A stretch of 47,641 nucleotides of DNA from a virus. The stretch covers positions 1-47,641 of IMG/VR virus record IMGVR_UViG_3300044632_001580. One strand, written 5' to 3'. Each line of letters opens with the position of its first letter. Positions within the stretch are counted from its first letter, which is position 1. The position numbers and the translations under genes are program-made. Shown here in pieces: positions 26,323 to 33,688 of this stretch. A model generated the notes under the pieces. The model saw only the letters and a program-made list of their open reading frames with translations. It was not told the origin of the DNA and did no database searches.

Positions 26323-27040
26323 CTATCCTCAAGGATACCTTTTTTCCGGACGGGGCGATAACTTCTTTTGTTAAATCGTATCTTGGCTCGTTTTCACTCA
26401 AAAAATTACGAATATATTTTGAGTCAGTAATTGGCATTTTTTCAATTGACTTGGATATTTCACCTTTATCTCTCGTACCATTTAATTCAACAATCTGTTC
26501 TAATAGTCTTTTTGTAATTCTTGGTGGAGTAAGTCCTTGTGGGTAACCTTCTAGTTGTCTTTCAATTTCTAAGTCTTCACCAAACGTTAAAAGTTTTAAT
26601 TTAACGGATACATTACTTTTAGGTAATGTTGTAACAAACAAACCCTCACCATCAGGTTCTTCTTTAGTTTTTTTAATATCTAACTCAGATAGGTCTATAT
26701 TTGCAATAAATGACTCTCCAGTTGCAGGGTCAATTGCAGGTATACTATAATTAGGACCAAATGAAGTATTTCTAAGAAATACCAAAACCGCTTCAATATC
26801 CCCATCTAACATCTGTTCTGGTTTCATATCAGGTTCATAAAGTTTGTTTCTAACAATTGCATTTATGATAGATTGTGAATCAGCTTTTTTAATATTAACT
26901 AAATGATTTTCATCTGAAGCAGTTAAAAATCCAACTTTAACACTTTTCTTTTTATTTTTATAAAATTTACCCCCACTTGGTAGTGTCACTATATCGTGTG
27001 GTAAATTAAAATTCATTTGTCCGGCTTCTCTTGAGTCCAT
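26288..27040 (-). CDS. gp26-like baseplate/tail assembly (chaperone) protein
   Basis: A 250-aa protein with LPHDIVTLPSGGKFYKNKKK near residue 15, a feature of T4 gp26-like and related tail assembly proteins. LTASDENHLVNIKKADSQSI follows, and then LDGDIEAVLVFLRNTSFG around 90. The second half has FGEDLEIERQLEGYPQGLTP and ends AFGVEFFRPFF at a TGA. Such proteins help baseplate hub or tube assembly and may not stay in the virion. The frame ends in an overlap with a second frame that would add about 55 residues by +1/-2 frameshifting. It starts 54 bases after the tube terminator hairpin and lacks a Shine-Dalgarno signal. Family call moderate, assembly role likely. Confidence 0.75.
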   Translation of the reverse strand: MDSREAGQMNFNLPHDIVTLPSGGKFYKNKKKSVKVGFLTASDENHLVNIKKADSQSIINAIVRNKLYEPDMKPEQMLDGDIEAVLVFLRNTSFGPNYSIPAIDPATGESFIANIDLSELDIKKTKEEPDGEGLFVTTLPKSNVSVKLKLLTFGEDLEIERQLEGYPQGLTPPRITKRLLEQIVELNGTRDKGEISKSIEKMPITDSKYIRNFLSENEPRYDLTKEVIAPSGKKVSLRIAFGVEFFRPFF

Positions 27041-27092
27041 ATTTGTTTGTGTTTTATTAATTAAAATAATCTAACATTATTTCATAGTAAAC

Positions 27093-27119
27093 AAAAAACC
27101 CCACATATGTGAGGTTTTT
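27093..27119 (-). terminator. Rho-independent terminator after the tail tube gene
   Basis: A stem CCCCACA/TGTGAGG with one mismatch and a short ATAT loop is flanked by A6 and T5, about 19 bases after the tube stop codon. It could act on both strands; placement suits the highly expressed tube gene. Confidence 0.8.
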
Positions 27120-27137
27120 AAAAAATATTTTTTTATA

Positions 27138-27626
27138 TTAGTAAACTAAGATACATCTATCAGGTCTTAAAGTTGCCGTGATAGTTGCCAATCCATCTTG
27201 TGAGTAAGATAATTGGTTAAAGTTAACGTCAGTTAAGAACGTATCTTGTAACAACCATTTTTCAACAACAACACCTGTCGGGTCTAACATTTCTAAATCA
27301 ATGTTTTTCTTATAACCCGCAGCGTAACCCATACGTCCTGTTACAGATTCAGCATGTAAACGAACCCACTCCATAAGAGCCTGAGCAGCTGAAGGTCCAA
27401 TTGGGTCACGGAACGTAACGTTAATTGTCTGCCAGTTAAATCTACCAGCTACGAATGTAGAAGTGTTTAAGAATTGAATCTCCGTAGCACCGATTGTGAT
27501 GTGTGGTCTACTTGTAGATTCTACAAACCATTCATTGATTCCTAAAGAAGAATCAAATCTTAATATAAATCTATTCTGCCTTTTCGGTTCGTAAGGAATC
27601 GGCATTTTCATCAGCAAATCAGCCAT
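27138..27626 (-). CDS. 19: Tail tube protein gp19-like
   Basis: A 162-aa protein, same size as T4 gp19 (163 aa). It has the tube pattern: KRQNRFILRFDSSLGINEWF near 15, ESTSRPHITIGATEIQFLN, FNWQTINVTFRDPIGPSAAQ, and a terminal strand DGLATITATLRPDRCILVY. The protein stacks as hexamers to make the inner tube that is pushed into the host. It lies downstream of the sheath and HAD genes, has a TATATTTAT element 35 bases before its start, and is followed by a terminator, consistent with very high late expression. Confidence 0.92.
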   Translation of the reverse strand: MADLLMKMPIPYEPKRQNRFILRFDSSLGINEWFVESTSRPHITIGATEIQFLNTSTFVAGRFNWQTINVTFRDPIGPSAAQALMEWVRLHAESVTGRMGYAAGYKKNIDLEMLDPTGVVVEKWLLQDTFLTDVNFNQLSYSQDGLATITATLRPDRCILVY

Positions 27627-27661
27627 AGTTTCTTTTTGTTTTTTTTCTGTTTTATTCTCTT

Positions 27662-27670
27662 ATAAATATA
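27662..27670 (-). promoter_or_regulatory. Candidate late promoter element TATATTTAT before the tube gene
   Basis: The coding strand reads TATATTTATAAG, 35 bases before the ATG, in a 94-base gap between the HAD gene and the tube gene. It contains the shared TATTTAT core. Confidence 0.5.
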
Positions 27671-27720
27671 TCACAAAAGAAAAATCTATTTACTTTTATT
27701 TTTTTTTAGAAATATTTGTA

Positions 27721-28563
27721 CTAGTCTTCAGTATTGCTTCCTTGAAACTTCTTTTTTTCACCAGTCTTAGTAGTATACATTTTTAAAGATTTTTCTTCGT
27801 CATCAGATAATTTATTAATCATAGCCTGTAAATTTCTTTCATCATCATCTGAAAAACCTATTTGTGGTACAAACGAATTAGATACATCGTCAATCATTTC
27901 TACGTCTTTTTGTAAAAGTTTCGCCTGTTGTCTGACATATGATATAAATTTTCTCATAGCTTTAACTTTACCGTCTTCAGGATTTGTCGCACTTCCTTCA
28001 CCATGTGTAACAGGATAAAATTGACACATTTCTAAATATAAATTTATAAGTGTATTATCATCTAATTTTTCAGTTGGGAGTCCTTTAACTTTATCTCTAT
28101 ATTTTTTTAAATTTTTAACAATTTCTTGTTTAGAAATACCGTCGATTTCACCGTCAATTAATTGTTTTACCGCTCTTTTTAATGTATTTGGGTGATGACC
28201 TCTTGCAGTAATTATTGAAAAAATTGACCCACCATTTATTGCTTCTACAAAATCACTCCAAGCAGGACCTTTTTTCGCCATCAAACAACCAATCAAAAAT
28301 TCTTCATCACCTTTTTCTCCAAAATATCTAAACGGGTCATCTGAAAATCCTACAATAGTATTGCCATTATATTCAAACTCTTCTTTTCCAATTAATGTAC
28401 GGTATTTTGCAAAATCATGTGTACCCATACCAACCTCTTTACCATTTTTTTCTTTTAAGATAATTTTAGTTGGCATATACATTATATTATCATCCCAATC
28501 AAATGCATAATATTTTAAATCAGGAGTACCCTCTTCTGTGAAACCTTCAAAAATTCTTTTCAT
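27721..28563 (-). CDS. HAD-family hydrolase in the tail module, with capsid-targeting-like N-terminus
   Basis: A 280-aa protein if started at the ATG at 28563. An upstream TTG would lie inside the terminator hairpin and is rejected. All four HAD motifs are visible: D22/D24 in FDWDDNIM, T119 in SIITARGHH, a Lys in GKVKAMRKF near 199-205, and SDDDERNL at 238-245. It is therefore probably an active Mg2+-dependent phosphatase or phosphotransferase; substrate unknown. The first ten residues, MKRIFEGFTE, closely resemble T4 internal-protein leaders such as MKTYQEFIAE, which are removed by the prohead protease, so packaging is possible. It is a separate unit between sheath and tube, with a terminator and a TATTTAT element ahead of it. 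Confidence 0.85.
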   Translation of the reverse strand: MKRIFEGFTEEGTPDLKYYAFDWDDNIMYMPTKIILKEKNGKEVGMGTHDFAKYRTLIGKEEFEYNGNTIVGFSDDPFRYFGEKGDEEFLIGCLMAKKGPAWSDFVEAINGGSIFSIITARGHHPNTLKRAVKQLIDGEIDGISKQEIVKNLKKYRDKVKGLPTEKLDDNTLINLYLEMCQFYPVTHGEGSATNPEDGKVKAMRKFISYVRQQAKLLQKDVEMIDDVSNSFVPQIGFSDDDERNLQAMINKLSDDEEKSLKMYTTKTGEKKKFQGSNTED

Positions 28564-28568
28564 ATTAT

Positions 28569-28575
28569 ATAAATA
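28569..28575 (-). promoter_or_regulatory. Candidate late promoter element TATTTAT before the HAD gene
   Basis: The coding strand reads AATATTTATATAAT directly before the ATG and just after the sheath terminator, so it is well placed to start a new transcript. Confidence 0.45.
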
Positions 28576-28586
28576 TTGTTTAAAAT

Positions 28587-28612
28587 AAAAAACCCCCAAT
28601 AAGGGGGTTTTT
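28587..28612. terminator. Bidirectional-type terminator after the sheath gene
   Basis: A5-6 C5, a 5-base loop, G5 T5 forms a perfect inverted repeat. On the minus strand it lies 17 bases after the sheath stop codon and ends in a T6 run. It also explains the spurious upstream TTG start of the HAD frame. Confidence 0.88.
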
Positions 28613-28629
28613 ATAATTATTGTTTAATA

Positions 28630-31600
28630 TTAGATGTTCTCAAAAGAAGCTCCAGTTGGAGTAATTAAGAACTCAATATCAATAAATTCAAGAGCTTTAG
28701 TTGGTTTGATGTAAATCTTACCTATCATTTGGTTTCTATCTAAATCTTCAGGAGTGTTTTGAACTGTAACTCTGAAGTCATATAAACCTCTGTCTCTACG
28801 AATAGAATCTAAGATTGGATTAACCGCATCTAAGAATTGTTGTCTAACTACCGCGTCGTTTTGTTCAAACAATAATCTTACAGCCACTGCCGAAATCAAC
28901 TTACGTGCTTGTAACAACAATCTTCTAACGTTAATTCTATCTAATGCTGACTCTCTAATTTGAAGTGTTTTATTACCCCAAATAACTGTTCCGACATCAT
29001 TGAATGTTGCGATAGGATTAATTCTACCCTTGTACAATGTGTCTCTATCTTCTTGAGTTAACTTTTTACGAGCCTTGATTGCGTTTACTAGTCCTCTTGT
29101 GTAACCAGCGGCTGCGAACCATGGGAACGCAATGTTATCAGTTAATGCCAAGTTTCTTGTTACTTCAGCAGTTGCAGGTAAGTAAATTTGGGTATTATTA
29201 ACTGTATCACGAGTCAACACCCAAGGATAGTAAGTTGCGGTATAGTTTGAGTCAATACCCGCAGTTTCTAAAATATCTACAACCTCTTGTGGGTAATATA
29301 AATTATCAACTGAAGTTGATGGTTGTAATAAATTAAAATCAGGGATTGTCGTAATATAGATTGAATCCGCTCTGTCGTTTTCAATCATATCAATAGACGC
29401 CTCAACTAAATTACTATTATTATCAATATCAATACCAGGAGTAACAAATACGTTAATATTAACCGCTTCAGGGTTTGAGAAAGTTTTTTGACCTAACAAA
29501 TATGCATAATAGTCAGTATTTGCCCAATCAACACTATTGTCACCTACAGTAATTTGTTTAAACATACCTGTACCTGTTGCTAAAGGATATGATGTCGATA
29601 CACAAGCACCTGCCAAGTATCCACTTCTACCTAACACAAATCTGTCAGAATTAGTTCTTCTTTCAGTGTAGATATCCCATCCGTCAAAACCACCTTGTAA
29701 TGCTAAAGTGAATTTACGAGAATATAATCTATAGTAAGGATTAGTTTCAGAAGTTGGTTCAGTATTAAATGACGCAACCCCACAATCAAACGCTTGGTTT
29801 CCTGAAGTTGTTAAACCATTATAATTAGGACTTAATTGACCTATTGTAACAACTGTAGCCCCACTATCCATATGGAATCCTCTTGACAAATATGCCCAAT
29901 CAGAACCAGTTACTGCGTCACAGAAATCACTTACAGGATTTTGTTTACCTTTATAAATTAATAAAGATTCATCAATACCAAATTGACTTGAGAAACCTAA
30001 ATAACTTCTTCTAACGTTGTCTCCTGAACTTTGAGTGTCGTTATTAACACCAGCAGAATTACCGAAAGGAGGGTCATATATTGTTTCACCAGGAATATAA
30101 TATTTTGTCTTATATATTGGGAAAGCCGAATTTGATGAAGGATACTCTCTGTTAATATATCCTTCAAATCCACATGGTAACGCGTCTATTGGTGCATCAA
30201 CATTAACTTCAAGCATAACATATTTAGAATTTAATTGGTATTCACCATCTGAGGTACCAATTTTCTTAGCAACATAGTTATTCAAGTTAGGGTCCATGCT
30301 ACAATTTGAGAATTTCTCAACAACAACAGGGTTACTATCAGTATCGTAAAAATCTCTAACAATTACATCAAAAGTACCATTTGTGAATGATATATTTGCA
30401 ACTGTAATTTTAACTTGTGTATTAGAATTATTACCATCTGAAATAGTGAAAAATTTAAATAATTCATAAATTTTATTACCTCTCAATTCTGACACAACCC
30501 ATGGAGACTCGGCACTTTGATATTGTTCAAGGTACCATCCTAAAGAATCTGTAGTCAAATCTCTAGCTTTAGCAGATGTGTCTAAACCACAATTCAGACC
30601 TCTAATATATCCTTTATTGTATGCGTAATTAATTAAAGTAGTGTACGCTTCTTCAACAAATAGAGGGAACGTTGTTCTAGGTTTACTAAAATTAGATACA
30701 CCAAGAACTTTAGAAATGAAATTAGGACTAGTTTCTAATAAATTAACTTCATATGTGAAATTAGTATTATCTATAGTATTTCCTGATAATAAGAATGTTG
30801 ATAAAGGATTCTTAGTTACTCCTGAATAAGACCCCGAACACACCATAGTCAACGCAGTTGTTGCGGAAACTTGATAAACAGGTCCGTTATCACTTGAGTA
30901 ATCAGCTAAACCTCTAGAACGTAAAGTTGCGACAACAATATCATTGTAATCAGAAAATGCTGTTCCTGAATATGAGAATACAGTACCTGATACACATCCT
31001 GAAAAAGAACCCGCGTTTCCATAAGCAGTACCCGATAATGATGTTACCGATGCATTAAATGAAATTCCTGAATATGAATCACCATACATTAAACCAAATG
31101 TGGAATAAAACCATGGGTCGTTTTTTGAATCACACGTAATTGCCGATAAACTGGTAACTCCGTATTCATTTGTAATTGCTGAGTAAACTGATGAATACGA
31201 CGTATAAGCACTTGCCGGAATTGTTCCCCACATACTACCTGTGTATGCAGAAGTTGCTTGTGACCTCATAATATTCAATACCAATGATTTCATATCATCA
31301 GAAATTGATGATGTCCCACCATTAAATGTAGTGTATGGTAATGAGAAAATATTCGGATTTAAAGCAGTTGGAACCGAACCAAATGTTATTGACGATGTTG
31401 ATGCGGATGTACCTGTAAATGTAAGTAAATAGTTTGTTGACCCTGTGAATATTATTGTATCACAATCAACATTTGCAACAGTACTGATAGACCATGATGG
31501 TCCAGCGTCATAACCGGATAACCCTAATACACGAGTTACAAAAAGTTGATTAGATTGTTGTAGGTAAGATTTGGCGATATACGCCGCCTCATACTTAGGT

Positions 31601-31815
31601 ATTTGAGTGTTTATGAATTTTTCAGGTGAAGTACCTCCAAAGTAAAGTTGGAATTCGTCATAGTTAGTGACAAATATAGGTTCAAATGCCGGTCCCTTAA
31701 TAGTTTCACCAACAATACCTAAAGTAGTTACACCCACATTTTGAGACACAAAACTCAAATCTCTTTCAGATGTATACACACCTGGAGAAACGAAAACTGT
31801 GTTTGATTTAGCCAT
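28630..31815 (-). CDS. 18: Tail sheath protein gp18-like (1061 aa)
   Basis: The N-terminus (VFVSPGVYTSERDLSFVSQN) and VGETIKGPAFEPIFVTNYDE are standard sheath motifs. The C-terminal 150 residues are the conserved contractile domain: RINVRRLLLQARKLISAVAV, LFEQNDAVVRQQFLDAVNPI, and KPTKALEFIDIEFLITPTG. The protein forms the contractile cylinder around the tube. At 1061 aa it is far longer than T4 gp18 (659 aa). The extra length lies in the middle (about residues 110-560), rich in Ser/Thr/Gly/Tyr, as expected for protruding insertion domains. It has a TATTTATA element 34 bases upstream and a terminator after it. Confidence 0.95.
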   Translation of the reverse strand: MAKSNTVFVSPGVYTSERDLSFVSQNVGVTTLGIVGETIKGPAFEPIFVTNYDEFQLYFGGTSPEKFINTQIPKYEAAYIAKSYLQQSNQLFVTRVLGLSGYDAGPSWSISTVANVDCDTIIFTGSTNYLLTFTGTSASTSSITFGSVPTALNPNIFSLPYTTFNGGTSSISDDMKSLVLNIMRSQATSAYTGSMWGTIPASAYTSYSSVYSAITNEYGVTSLSAITCDSKNDPWFYSTFGLMYGDSYSGISFNASVTSLSGTAYGNAGSFSGCVSGTVFSYSGTAFSDYNDIVVATLRSRGLADYSSDNGPVYQVSATTALTMVCSGSYSGVTKNPLSTFLLSGNTIDNTNFTYEVNLLETSPNFISKVLGVSNFSKPRTTFPLFVEEAYTTLINYAYNKGYIRGLNCGLDTSAKARDLTTDSLGWYLEQYQSAESPWVVSELRGNKIYELFKFFTISDGNNSNTQVKITVANISFTNGTFDVIVRDFYDTDSNPVVVEKFSNCSMDPNLNNYVAKKIGTSDGEYQLNSKYVMLEVNVDAPIDALPCGFEGYINREYPSSNSAFPIYKTKYYIPGETIYDPPFGNSAGVNNDTQSSGDNVRRSYLGFSSQFGIDESLLIYKGKQNPVSDFCDAVTGSDWAYLSRGFHMDSGATVVTIGQLSPNYNGLTTSGNQAFDCGVASFNTEPTSETNPYYRLYSRKFTLALQGGFDGWDIYTERRTNSDRFVLGRSGYLAGACVSTSYPLATGTGMFKQITVGDNSVDWANTDYYAYLLGQKTFSNPEAVNINVFVTPGIDIDNNSNLVEASIDMIENDRADSIYITTIPDFNLLQPSTSVDNLYYPQEVVDILETAGIDSNYTATYYPWVLTRDTVNNTQIYLPATAEVTRNLALTDNIAFPWFAAAGYTRGLVNAIKARKKLTQEDRDTLYKGRINPIATFNDVGTVIWGNKTLQIRESALDRINVRRLLLQARKLISAVAVRLLFEQNDAVVRQQFLDAVNPILDSIRRDRGLYDFRVTVQNTPEDLDRNQMIGKIYIKPTKALEFIDIEFLITPTGASFENI

Positions 31816-31848
31816 TTAATGTAAGTTTTTTTATAATTTATTTTTCTA

Positions 31849-31857
31849 TAAATACTT
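31849..31857 (-). promoter_or_regulatory. Candidate late promoter element GTATTTATA before the sheath gene
   Basis: The coding strand reads GTATTTATAG about 34 bases upstream of the sheath ATG. Because TATAAATA is its reverse complement, the same site could also be read as a T4-type late promoter firing to the right toward the small plus-strand gene. Confidence 0.45.
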
Positions 31858-31932
31858 TCAGGTTTTTCAAAAAACTTTACATATCTTAATCTATTTATAT
31901 TTTGGTATGATTTTTTTCTACTTTTTTATCCT

Positions 31933-32079
31933 ATGAAATTTAAAAATTTAAAAATATCGGAATATCATCACGATTTACTAAAAAAACATTGCGATAAGCA
32001 CGGTCTTAAAATAAATAAATTTATAGAAATGTTAATTAAAAAAAATTGTACAAATAAAAATGATATTTACGGAGAGTAA
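31933..32079 (+). CDS. Small ribbon-helix-helix-like protein (48 aa)
   Basis: A 48-codon plus-strand ORF begins ATGAAATTTAAAAATTTAAA. The core, KNLKISEYHHDLLKKHCDKH then GLKINKFIEMLIKK, has the spacing of a ribbon-helix-helix DNA-binding unit: a short beta strand (LKIS), helix A, a GLKINKF turn, and helix B. Such small proteins occur in phages as transcription regulators. It is the only plus-strand gene inside the tail block, in the gap between the sheath and the gp15-like gene, and its stop abuts the convergent neck gene without a spacer. Function inferred from pattern; no operator is identified. Confidence 0.65.
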   Translation: MKFKNLKISEYHHDLLKKHCDKHGLKINKFIEMLIKKNCTNKNDIYGE

Positions 32080-33117
32080 TTAAATTAACTCAATACCTAA
32101 TGACATTTTAGAATCCAATTCCGAGGTGACTTTTTGTATATCAATTTGTAAAGTATCACCATTATTAATTTGAATGGTTGATGAATTGGACCCATAAAAA
32201 AGACCATTAATGTATATATAATAATTTGTAATATTAACCTTAGACTCAACAGTTAAGTTGGCGGTATATTTAAATTCTTGTGTAATCGTTGTGGTCGCAC
32301 CTTCAAAATTTAAAGTTAAACTTGAAGATGGAGCGGTTTCATTTTTAATTTTTTTAGATTTCACTTTTTTTGTATCTGTTTCAATTAATTGTAATACTCT
32401 ATTAATTGCAGGTTTAACTTCAAATTCATCTTCATCAATTAAAAACCCCATTAATGTAAACCCGTAACTTTGGATATAATATCTTCTTTTTTCAACGTCC
32501 ATTACTGATTCATCAGAAATTTCATTCATAACTATTGGAATGTAATGACCTTTAACATTTGTGTAAGCTTGACGAGATGAAAATTTTTCTATTACTTTTT
32601 TATTAAACTTATTTAACTCTCTCATTCTATTACAAACTATTTTTACTGAGTATGTAATATCAACAGGTACTGGTTGTGGTATTGTATAAACATCGTACCC
32701 TTTTCTTTCACCATCCCACGTTGGTACTGCTGCGTAAAAATATTGTTTTCTATTTGGAATAGTCCACATTAATGATGGTAATGAACCGTATTTAACTTCA
32801 GGATTTCTAATTGTTGTCACAAAAGGAGGTTCAGGATTTTTATCTAAATTTTGAAATGACCAAGTTTTTGCGTAATTTGACCAGTTTTGAGTTGTCATGA
32901 TAATGTCAATAATTGGTACTTTAACACCATCAGTACTAATCTCTAAATCATTTTTAACAAAATCTAAAAACCCTCTATCCAAATCTTCGTGTAATATAGA
33001 TTTTGGTAGATATGTTCCATGCTCGTTAATCATATCAAGCATTTCTATCCTACGAGACAATCCTTCTTTTTTAGGGATAAGACTAATGTCTTTTTTTATT
33101 TTTTTAGGTAACCCCAT
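32080..33117 (-). CDS. 15: Tail sheath terminator/stabiliser gp15-like (neck)
   Basis: A 345-aa protein. The central part, VPVDITYSVKIVCNRMRELN (about 151-170), leads to GHYIPIVMNEISDESVMDVE, then RRYYIQSYGFTLMGFLID. This parallels T4 gp15 (SPIKMIYELSIFTRYEDDMF; IKIVLMSAAIDEAID then RRRIEWSLTFEVNGWMY), a hexameric protein that caps the sheath and binds the head neck. The C-terminal 90 residues form a beta-rich add-on (LTLNFEGATTTITQEFKYTA) missing from T4. It sits next to a gp14-like gene and just upstream of the sheath, as in T4. The assignment comes from motif layout. Confidence 0.75.
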   Translation of the reverse strand: MGLPKKIKKDISLIPKKEGLSRRIEMLDMINEHGTYLPKSILHEDLDRGFLDFVKNDLEISTDGVKVPIIDIIMTTQNWSNYAKTWSFQNLDKNPEPPFVTTIRNPEVKYGSLPSLMWTIPNRKQYFYAAVPTWDGERKGYDVYTIPQPVPVDITYSVKIVCNRMRELNKFNKKVIEKFSSRQAYTNVKGHYIPIVMNEISDESVMDVEKRRYYIQSYGFTLMGFLIDEDEFEVKPAINRVLQLIETDTKKVKSKKIKNETAPSSSLTLNFEGATTTITQEFKYTANLTVESKVNITNYYIYINGLFYGSNSSTIQINNGDTLQIDIQKVTSELDSKMSLGIELI

Positions 33118-33118
33118 T

Positions 33119-33634
33119 TTATATTCCGTTAAATTCGTTTGGTCCTACAGGTGACGCATTTATTGTTCTGTAGAATGGTTTATATCCTGCGTAAGTATGT
33201 TTATTATCTGAAACAACTTTACCATCATTATTAACTGTATAGTATCTTACACGGTTTTCTTTTTCATAATACCCTATATAGTCACCATATTCAATTTCAA
33301 TACCTAATTCATCCAAATGTGACTGATATACTGAAATTCTAATATTACCAGGTTCAAATTGATTAATTTTACTAGTACCTATATTTTTATTTTCAGGTGC
33401 AGATACTTGAACATATGCCTTAAACTCGACAGGTGTGAGAAATTTAATTCCGTTAGCTAAAGCCTCCCCATAAACATCATCAATATCTGTCTTTTGTTTA
33501 TCGATTTTGTATAAGACCAAAGTAAAGTTCATATCCCCTTCTAGCCATTCTCTACCCATACCCACATCTAATGTGAAGTCCTCGGCTCCAAAAAATTTTC
33601 CTAAACGAGTAATTGGTACATTTCTTTGTGACAT
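33119..33634 (-). CDS. Neck protein, gp14-like (tentative)
   Basis: A 171-aa protein (MSQRNVPITRLGKFFGAEDF) with KIDKQKTDIDDVYGEALANG near 45-65 and a late EYGDYIGYYEKENRVRYYTV segment. T4 gp14 has related layout cues ([30 protein letters not shown]), and the gene order 14-15-18 is preserved. It is one base upstream of the gp15-like gene and has a GATATTTATC element four bases before its ATG. It is shorter than T4 gp14 (256 aa). Structural role likely, exact name uncertain. Confidence 0.65.
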   Translation of the reverse strand: MSQRNVPITRLGKFFGAEDFTLDVGMGREWLEGDMNFTLVLYKIDKQKTDIDDVYGEALANGIKFLTPVEFKAYVQVSAPENKNIGTSKINQFEPGNIRISVYQSHLDELGIEIEYGDYIGYYEKENRVRYYTVNNDGKVVSDNKHTYAGYKPFYRTINASPVGPNEFNGI

Positions 33635-33637
33635 ATT

Positions 33638-33647
33638 GATAAATATC
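33638..33647 (-). promoter_or_regulatory. Candidate late promoter element GATATTTATC before the neck gene
   Basis: The coding strand reads GATATTTATC, ending three bases before the ATG, inside the divergent gap between the neck gene and the plus-strand helicase gene. Confidence 0.4.
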
Positions 33648-33688
33648 TTTATTTCACTTATTATTATAAGTAATGTAATATTGAAAGT

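Noticed and set aside
28564-28599. Longer HAD protein starting at TTG 28599
   Set aside because: The extra codons lie in the terminator hairpin and the candidate promoter, so the ATG at 28563 is the better start.
31850-31857. TATAAATA on the plus strand as a T4-type late promoter
   Set aside because: Not fully rejected, but in most leaders here TATAAATA points away from the gene, so the coding-strand TATTTAT reading is preferred; the site near the small plus-strand gene remains ambiguous.
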